DNA of 28,301 bases from JAPLJQ01 sp037143735 (GTDB lineage Bacteria; Desulfobacterota; Syntrophia; Syntrophales; UBA2185). The position numbers were made by a program, and so were the translations under genes. Position 1 is the stretch's first letter; every line of letters begins with the position of its first letter. The notes below the pieces were generated by a model, which worked only from the letters and a program-made list of their open reading frames with translations, did not search any database and was not told the DNA's origin. The DNA is taken from positions 1 through 28,301 of the forward strand of contig JBAWYD010000016.1 in NCBI GenBank assembly GCA_037143735.1, in the 5' to 3' direction. Positions 23,709 to 28,301 of the stretch are shown here, in pieces.

Positions 23709-24728
23709 ATGAAGAAAAAGAATGAAGTAGAACCTCTTAAAAGTGAATTGATTCTGTATCAGACGGAAGATGGACACACCCGAATTGAAATACGCCTGCA
23801 AGATGAAACCGTCTGGATGAGCCAGAAGCTAATGGCGGAGTTGTTTCAGACATCCGTTCCCAACATCAACATGCACATCAGCAACATTTTTGAAGAAAGG
23901 GAGCTGGCGTCGGATTCAGTTATTAAGGATTTCTTAACAACTGCCGCGGACGGAAAGAACTATCAAACCAAATTCTACAACCTCGATGTGATCATCTCCG
24001 TCGGTTACCGCGTAAAGTCCAACCGGGGCACACAGTTCCGCAGATGGGCCACGGAGCGGTTGAACGAGTATCTCGTCAAAGGATTCACCATGGATGATAA
24101 ACGCCTGAAGGAAGGCGTTAACATCGGGTCCGATTACTTCGACGAGATGCTGGCACGGATTCGTGATATCCGTTCCAGTGAAAAGCGCTTCTATCAGAAA
24201 ATCCGTGACATCTACAAACTGGCTGTAGATTATGATCCCAAAGCAGAGGAAACGCTGGAATTCTTCCAGATTGTCCAGAACAAACTGCACTTCGCTATTT
24301 CCGGCAAGACCGCCGCCGAGTTGATTTCGGAACGGGCCGACGCCACCCGGCCGAATATGGGACTTACCTCGTGGAGGGGAACCAAGGTCCGCAAGGGGGA
24401 TGTCACCATCGCCAAAAACTACCTTAACGTGGAAGAAATCGAAGGGCTCAACCGGATCGTGACCATGTATCTGGACTATGCCGAAGACCAGGCGAAACGA
24501 CATCGCCAGATTTTCATGCGTGATTGGCGTAGGAAACTGGATGCATTCCTTCGGTTTAACGAACGAGACATCCTGACCAACGCCGGGAAGGTGAGCAAGG
24601 CGGTGGCGGATCAACTGGCCCTGGATCAATACGAAATCTTTATCCGGCATCGACTGGCAACAGAAGCAGAGCAGGAATCATTGGCCGATGATGCCGAGTT
24701 GAAACGTTATCTGGAGAACAAGAAATGA
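23709..24728 (+). CDS. rhuM: RhuM-family protein (virulence RhuM-like)
   Basis: This 339-residue protein matches the RhuM family over its whole length. SELILYQTEDGHTRIEIRLQDETVWMSQKLMAELFQTSVPNINMHI (about 11-56) is a predicted DNA-binding KilA-N/BRO-like head. It is followed by YNLDVIISVGYRVKSNRGTQFRRWATERLNEYLVKGFTMDDKRL (about 90-135). The C-terminal half (GLTSWRGTKVRKGDVTIAKNYLNVEEIEGLNRIVTMYLDYAEDQA) is the most conserved RhuM block and looks like an RNase- or Fic-adjacent helical domain of unknown activity. RhuM genes occur in pathogenicity and defence islands; the biochemical role is not established. Shine-Dalgarno AGAAGGA precedes ATG 23709. It lies inside the cas operon between cas4 and cas1, which is unusual. 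Confidence 0.85.
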   Translation: MKKKNEVEPLKSELILYQTEDGHTRIEIRLQDETVWMSQKLMAELFQTSVPNINMHISNIFEERELASDSVIKDFLTTAADGKNYQTKFYNLDVIISVGYRVKSNRGTQFRRWATERLNEYLVKGFTMDDKRLKEGVNIGSDYFDEMLARIRDIRSSEKRFYQKIRDIYKLAVDYDPKAEETLEFFQIVQNKLHFAISGKTAAELISERADATRPNMGLTSWRGTKVRKGDVTIAKNYLNVEEIEGLNRIVTMYLDYAEDQAKRHRQIFMRDWRRKLDAFLRFNERDILTNAGKVSKAVADQLALDQYEIFIRHRLATEAEQESLADDAELKRYLENKK

Positions 24729-24787
24729 ACCTGACGATCGAAGACCGGCGGCGACTGGAGAATCATGAAGTCTCACAAGGAGGGTAA
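24725..24787 (+). CDS. 20-residue ORF overlapping the rhuM stop
   Basis: ATG 24725 overlaps the rhuM stop as ATGA and opens a 20-codon frame (MNLTIEDRRRLENHEVSQGG). It ends 1 bp before the ATG of the BRO-like gene. Its coding sequence contains that gene's Shine-Dalgarno (AAGGAGGG, 24778-24785). It could be a leader that hands ribosomes from rhuM to the BRO gene, or a remnant of a longer gene. Confidence 0.35.
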   Translation: MNLTIEDRRRLENHEVSQGG

Positions 24788-24788
24788 A

Positions 24789-25613
24789 ATGGAAACAAAT
24801 ATTGCCGTATTCAGGGGAAAGGAAATAAGAAAAATCATTTACAAAAACGAGTGGTGGTTTTCGATTGTCGATGTCTGCTCCGTGCTGACACAAAGCGCAG
24901 ATGCAGGAGCATACTGGAGAAAATTGAAACAACGGCTCAACAAAGAAGGAAGTGAAGTCGTGACATTTTGTCACGGGTTGAAATTGACTGCGCCAGACGG
25001 GAAGCTGAGAGAAACAGATTGCGCCAACACGGAAGGCATCTTCCGTATCATCCAGTCCATCCCTTCCCCCAAGGCCGAGCCCTTCAAGCGTTGGCTGGCA
25101 AAGGTCGGTTACGAACGGGTACAGGAGATCGAAGACCCGGAACTGGCGACGAAGCGAACACGGGCGCTCTATAAGGCCAAGGGCTATTCCGACAATTGGA
25201 TCGAAAAGCGACTGCGCGGCATCGCCGTTCGGGATGAGCTTACGGACGAATGGAAAAAGCGGGACGTGAAGCAGGAACAGGAGTATGCCATCCTCACGGC
25301 AGAGATCACCAAGGCGGCCTTCGGCGTAACCCCTGGCGAACATAAGGAATTGAAGGGGCTGAAACGGGAAAACCTGCGGGACCACATGACCAATCTGGAA
25401 CTGATCTTCTCGATGCTCGGCGAGGCGGCGACCACGGAAATCACCAGGGTTGATGACGCGCAGGGTTTTGATGAAAGCAAGACGGCCGCACGGAAAGGCG
25501 GAGAAGTTGCCGGAACGGCGCGAAAAGACCTGGAAAAGAAAACAGGGAAGCGGGTCGTCTCCCCGGAGAATTATTTGACCGAACCGGAGAGCAGGAAACG
25601 GCTGAAATCGTAA
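24789..25613 (+). CDS. BRO-N domain protein (phage antirepressor-like)
   Basis: This 274-residue protein starts at ATG 24789 behind AAGGAGGG; an earlier in-frame ATG (24765) lies before that site. Residues 1-95 are a BRO-N/antirepressor domain (NIAVFRGKEIRKIIYKNEWWFSIVDVCSVLTQSADAGAYW, ending GIFRIIQSIPSPKAEPFKRWLAKVGYERVQEIEDPEL). The second half, with GYSDNWIEKRLRGIAVRDELTDEWKKR and the closing GGEVAGTARKDLEKKTGKRVVSPENYL, is shared by a family of stand-alone bacterial BRO proteins, and its tail resembles DinD-type proteins. Phage relatives bind DNA or repressors; the chromosomal role is unknown. Co-orientation with rhuM and position before cas1 suggest co-transcription with the cas genes. 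Confidence 0.85.
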   Translation: METNIAVFRGKEIRKIIYKNEWWFSIVDVCSVLTQSADAGAYWRKLKQRLNKEGSEVVTFCHGLKLTAPDGKLRETDCANTEGIFRIIQSIPSPKAEPFKRWLAKVGYERVQEIEDPELATKRTRALYKAKGYSDNWIEKRLRGIAVRDELTDEWKKRDVKQEQEYAILTAEITKAAFGVTPGEHKELKGLKRENLRDHMTNLELIFSMLGEAATTEITRVDDAQGFDESKTAARKGGEVAGTARKDLEKKTGKRVVSPENYLTEPESRKRLKS

Positions 25614-25658
25614 AAGAAAATGAGTTGAGAGTCACCCGACAGGAGTTCCGGGAGAGCC

Positions 25659-26690
25659 ATGAAAAAACATTTGAACACGCTTTTCGTCACCACCCAGGGA
25701 TCTTACCTCGCGAAAGAAGGGGAAACGGTGGTGGTCAAGGTGGATAAGGAAATCCGCCTGCGCATCCCCGTTCATACCCTTGGCGGCATTGTCTGTTTCG
25801 GAAACGTTTCGTGCAGTCCTTTTCTGATGGGGTTCTGTGCGGAAAACGGTGTAGGGATCAGTTTTCTGTCCGAAAGGGGCCGTTTCCTGGCGCGGGTGCA
25901 GGGGCCCGTGTCGGGCAATGTTTTGCTGCGACGGGAACAGTACCGCCGCGCCGACGATCCGGTGTTTTCCGCCGATATTGCAAAGGCCGTGTTGACGGGC
26001 AAGATAGCCAATTCTCGGACCGTCCTGCAACGCGCCCTGAGAGATCACGGAGCGAAGCTCGATGAAGCCAGCCTCCGGCAGACGGTCATGATCCTGAACC
26101 GCTGTCTTGCTTCGCTTGATCAGGTATCTGCCCTGGATGCCGTCCGTGGAGTCGAAGGAGACGCCGCGCACTGTTACTTCAGCGTATTCGATCATCTGAT
26201 CATTTCACAGAAGGAGGCCTTTTCCTTTCATGAAAGAAACCGCCGCCCGCCCCTGGACAACGTCAATTGTCTGCTGTCATTTCTTTATACTTTGCTTGTG
26301 CATGACATTCGTTCGGCGCTTGAATCGGTCGGACTGGACCCGGCGGTCGGCTTTCTGCATCGTGATCGGCCTGGACGGCCGAGCCTGGCCCTCGATCTCA
26401 TGGAAGAGTTCCGTCCCTTCCTTGCAGACAGGCTTGCCCTTTCATTGATCAATCTCCGTCAGGTTCAGGAAAAAGGGTTTGATAAATCGGATTCCGGGGC
26501 GGTTCTGATGAACGACGAAACCAGGAAGAAGGTTCTCGTGGCATATCAGGAAAGAAAGCAGGAAGAGATCGTTCATCCCTTCCTTGATGAAAAAGTCACC
26601 ATCGGGTTGCTGTTTCATACCCAGGCTTTGTTGCTTGCCCGTTATCTAAGAGGAGATATCGACGGGTATCCGCCGTTTATCTGGAAATAG
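25659..26690 (+). CDS. cas1: Cas1 integrase (type I-C)
   Basis: This 343-residue protein has the full Cas1 metal site: Glu166 in VRGVEGDAAHCYF, His234 in VGFLHRDRPGRPSLALDLMEEFRP and Asp246 in the same segment. The N-terminus MKKHLNTLFVTTQGSYLAKEGETVVV and the motif GIVCFGNVSCSPFLMGFCAENGVGISFLSERGRFLARV are characteristic of I-C Cas1. With Cas2 it cuts the first repeat at the leader end and inserts new spacers. Shine-Dalgarno GGGAG lies shortly before ATG 25659. It is separated from cas4 by the RhuM/BRO segment and is followed by cas2 after 14 bp. Confidence 0.97.
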   Translation: MKKHLNTLFVTTQGSYLAKEGETVVVKVDKEIRLRIPVHTLGGIVCFGNVSCSPFLMGFCAENGVGISFLSERGRFLARVQGPVSGNVLLRREQYRRADDPVFSADIAKAVLTGKIANSRTVLQRALRDHGAKLDEASLRQTVMILNRCLASLDQVSALDAVRGVEGDAAHCYFSVFDHLIISQKEAFSFHERNRRPPLDNVNCLLSFLYTLLVHDIRSALESVGLDPAVGFLHRDRPGRPSLALDLMEEFRPFLADRLALSLINLRQVQEKGFDKSDSGAVLMNDETRKKVLVAYQERKQEEIVHPFLDEKVTIGLLFHTQALLLARYLRGDIDGYPPFIWK

Positions 26691-26704
26691 GAGGTGGATG
26701 CGTT

Positions 26705-26995
26705 ATGTTTGTGGTGGTCAGTTACGATGTCGCCAATGTGGAGGCGGGCGGTGCGCGTCGCCTGCGGAGGGTCGCAAAGGCGTGTAAGGATTATGGGCAG
26801 AGGGTGCAATATTCCGTTTTTGAATGCATTGTCGATCCCGCACAATGGACGGTGCTGCGACAGCGCTTGATTGACGAGATAGAGCCGAAGGAGGACAGTC
26901 TCCGGTTTTACTTTTTAGGCTCCAACTGGAGGCGTCGTGTGGAACACATCGGCGCCAAGAAAACGATTGATCAGGAGGGGCCGTTGATTGTTTGA
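26705..26995 (+). CDS. cas2: Cas2, structural partner of Cas1
   Basis: This 96-residue ferredoxin-fold protein begins MFVVVSYDVANVEAGGARRLRRVAKACKDYGQRVQYSVFEC. It carries the conserved first-strand Asp (YDV) and the QYSVFEC strand, and ends DSLRFYFLGSNWRRRVEHIGAK. Cas2 dimers bridge two Cas1 dimers during spacer integration. Shine-Dalgarno AGGAGGTG (26691-26698) precedes ATG 26705, 14 bp after cas1. A hairpin follows the stop before the CRISPR leader, so the cas operon probably ends here. Confidence 0.96.
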   Translation: MFVVVSYDVANVEAGGARRLRRVAKACKDYGQRVQYSVFECIVDPAQWTVLRQRLIDEIEPKEDSLRFYFLGSNWRRRVEHIGAKKTIDQEGPLIV

Positions 26996-27003
26996 AATCA
27001 TTC

Positions 27004-27044
27004 CGCGAACCTGAAGCGGCCATGTTTTTCCCGGCGGGTTCGCG
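27004..27044 (+). terminator. Hairpin after cas2, possible terminator
   Basis: CGCGAACC (27004-27011) pairs perfectly with GGTTCGCG (27037-27044) across a 25-nt loop, 8 bp after the cas2 stop. The following CATCTTATAT is only weakly T-rich, so it may be a partial terminator or pause site separating cas and array transcription. Confidence 0.45.
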
Positions 27045-27179
27045 CATCTTATATCTATTTGATATTATACGTTTATTTGAGATGCTCTTTGAAAATTAAA
27101 TAAGATGACGGTGCTGAAAATGGATGTGCGCGGAAAAGATGATTTTCTTTCTTTAATATTATGAATTTAAGAGTAGTAG
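27045..27179 (+). promoter_or_regulatory. CRISPR leader
   Basis: The 135 bases between the post-cas2 hairpin and the first repeat are strongly AT-rich, with runs such as GATATTATACG and GAAAATTAAATAAG, as expected of a leader. The array is read left to right because repeats end in ATTGAAAC and cas1-cas2 lie on this side. It should hold the array promoter and the site where Cas1-Cas2 inserts new spacers. No promoter boxes were assigned with confidence. Confidence 0.7.
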
Positions 27180-28301
27180 GTCGCCTCCCGCGCGGAGGCG
27201 TGGATTGAAACTGAAGACCTTGCGCCGCGACGCCGACTCTGGGGAGTCGCCTCCCGCGCGGAGGCGTGGATTGAAACGATTACCAACTTATAGAGCCCGC
27301 CTGAAAATATGGTCGCCTCCCGCGCGGAGGCGTGGATTGAAACATCCACGACCCGCCTATCTTCCAACCAAACATACAGTCGCCTCCCGCGCGGAGGCGT
27401 GGATTGAAACAAACCCTCAAACGCTACCAAATACAGCCAAATAGACGTCGCCTCCCGCGCGGAGGCGTGGATTGAAACATGGTTTTGGGTTCCGGTTGTG
27501 GTTATTGGTTGTGGTCGCCTCCCGCGCGGAGGCGTGGATTGAAACAGTGCAATTTTCTAATGACTCGCCATATTGTGGAGTCGCCTCCCGCGCGGAGGCG
27601 TGGATTGAAACTAAAGACCTGTATAAAACATTGCAGGATGAGGCAGTCGCCTCCCGCGCGGAGGCGTGGATTGAAACTGGCCTCGAGTCAGCCAAAACAA
27701 TCAGACATCAAGTCGCCTCCCGCGCGGAGGCGTGGATTGAAACATCTACAAAAGGAAAATTCCCCGACGACTTCCCTGTCGCCTCCCGCGCGGAGGCGTG
27801 GATTGAAACTAAGTTCAATGCCATCAAAGTCCATAATCAAAGCGTCGCCTCCCGCGCGGAGGCGTGGATTGAAACGCCAGAGGGGCGAGAAAGAGAGCGA
27901 CGATTATGAGGTCGCCTCCCGCGCGGAGGCGTGGATTGAAACTTTCTGGAGGTCTCATCAATCCCAAAGATCTCCACGTCGCCTCCCGCGCGGAGGCGTG
28001 GATTGAAACTATCCTGAAATCGTATCCAGCAACCCCCTGAGAGGGAGTCGCCTCCCGCGCGGAGGCGTGGATTGAAACCCGGTACAAGAACGCTTAACGT
28101 GGGCTAACGTGGTCGCCTCCCGCGCGGAGGCGTGGATTGAAACCCGACCGCAGCCGTGGGGGGTAACTCACTGGAAACTGGTCGCCTCCCGCGCGGAGGC
28201 GTGGATTGAAACGGTTGAAAGCTGGTGAACTTCATCGATGAAAAGCGTCGCCTCCCGCGCGGAGGCGTGGATTGAAACATTGATTCCGTGGCCGATCTCG
28301 A
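27180..28301 (+). CRISPR. Type I-C CRISPR array, 17 repeats, continues beyond the window
   Basis: The 32-bp repeat starts GTCGCCTCC and ends TGGATTGAAAC. Positions 3-9 (CGCCTCC) pair with 15-21 (GGAGGCG) around a CGCGC loop. The 11 bases after the stem match the 11-nt 5' handle made by Cas5d in characterised I-C systems. Repeats begin at 27180, 27246, 27312, 27379, 27447, 27514, 27580, 27646, 27712, 27778, 27844, 27911, 27978, 28047, 28112, 28181 and 28247. All look identical. The 16 complete spacers are 33-37 bp, mostly 34-35; a 17th is cut off at 28279-28301. Spacers show no similarity to each other. Spacer 5 (27479-27513) is low-complexity G/T. No spacer was seen to match this window. The lack of a degenerate repeat agrees with the trailer lying outside. 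Confidence 0.99.

Noticed and set aside
25613..25658. Target-site duplication bordering the RhuM/BRO segment
   Set aside because: I compared the sequences after cas4 and before cas1 and saw no convincing direct or inverted repeats at the two borders.
27167..28087. Several ORFs across the CRISPR array with repeated SIHASAREAT, QSTPPRGRR or SPPARRRGLK strings
   Set aside because: They are translations of the 32-bp repeat read in different frames, a familiar annotation artefact.

Overview
The window looks like chromosomal DNA of a Gram-negative bacterium. It encodes a tripartite RND efflux pump with a lipoprotein-type outer-membrane channel, TatA, HU and UvrB. Protein style, REP-like palindromes and the mix of AMIN/DUF1566 and BRO-type proteins suggest a deltaproteobacterium (Desulfobacterota, perhaps Syntrophus-like). 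That placement is an impression from family resemblance, not from a search.

Layout. (1) 1-2873: an apparently structured RNA leader precedes a small secreted Pro-rich protein. A 55-residue TatA (TTG start), a repeat-bearing spacer and HU with a hairpin terminator follow. A well-formed promoter (TTGACA-17-TATACT) then leads to an exported AMIN/coiled-coil/DUF1566 protein. (2) 2874-3132: a scar with a REP-like tag and a tRNA-like remnant. (3) 3133-6354, minus strand: an ECF vitamin/metal transporter operon (S component, double ATPase EcfA-EcfA, EcfT), tightly overlapped. (4) 6573-12992, plus strand: TetR regulator, then AcrA-, AcrB- and OprM-like genes, divergent from the ECF operon across 218 bp that holds a candidate TetR operator. 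(5) 13001-15004, minus strand: uvrB, convergent with the pump operon. (6) 15005-17017: an accessory island with a short ParB-like ORF, a Phd/VapC-type toxin-antitoxin pair bracketed by ~135-bp direct repeats that each contain a palindrome centred on ACGCGT, and a REP/MITE-like inverted pair. (7) 17018-28301: a type I-C CRISPR-Cas locus, cas3-cas5c-cas8c-cas7-cas4-[RhuM, micro-ORF, BRO]-cas1-cas2, then a leader and an array of 17 identical 32-bp repeats running off the window end.

How the genes work together. Cas5c, Cas8c and Cas7 should form Cascade I-C, with Cas5c replacing Cas6 as the pre-crRNA nuclease. Cas3 degrades targets, and Cas4, Cas1 and Cas2 acquire spacers. The most unusual feature is a ~2.1-kb cassette between cas4 and cas1. 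It carries a RhuM-family gene and a BRO-N (phage antirepressor-like) gene, joined by a 20-codon ORF that overlaps the rhuM stop, all in the same orientation as the cas genes. With the toxin-antitoxin pair upstream, the right-hand 13 kb reads as a defence island. The best candidates for something undescribed are this cassette, the leader RNA at 82-230 and the palindrome-bearing repeats around the toxin-antitoxin locus.
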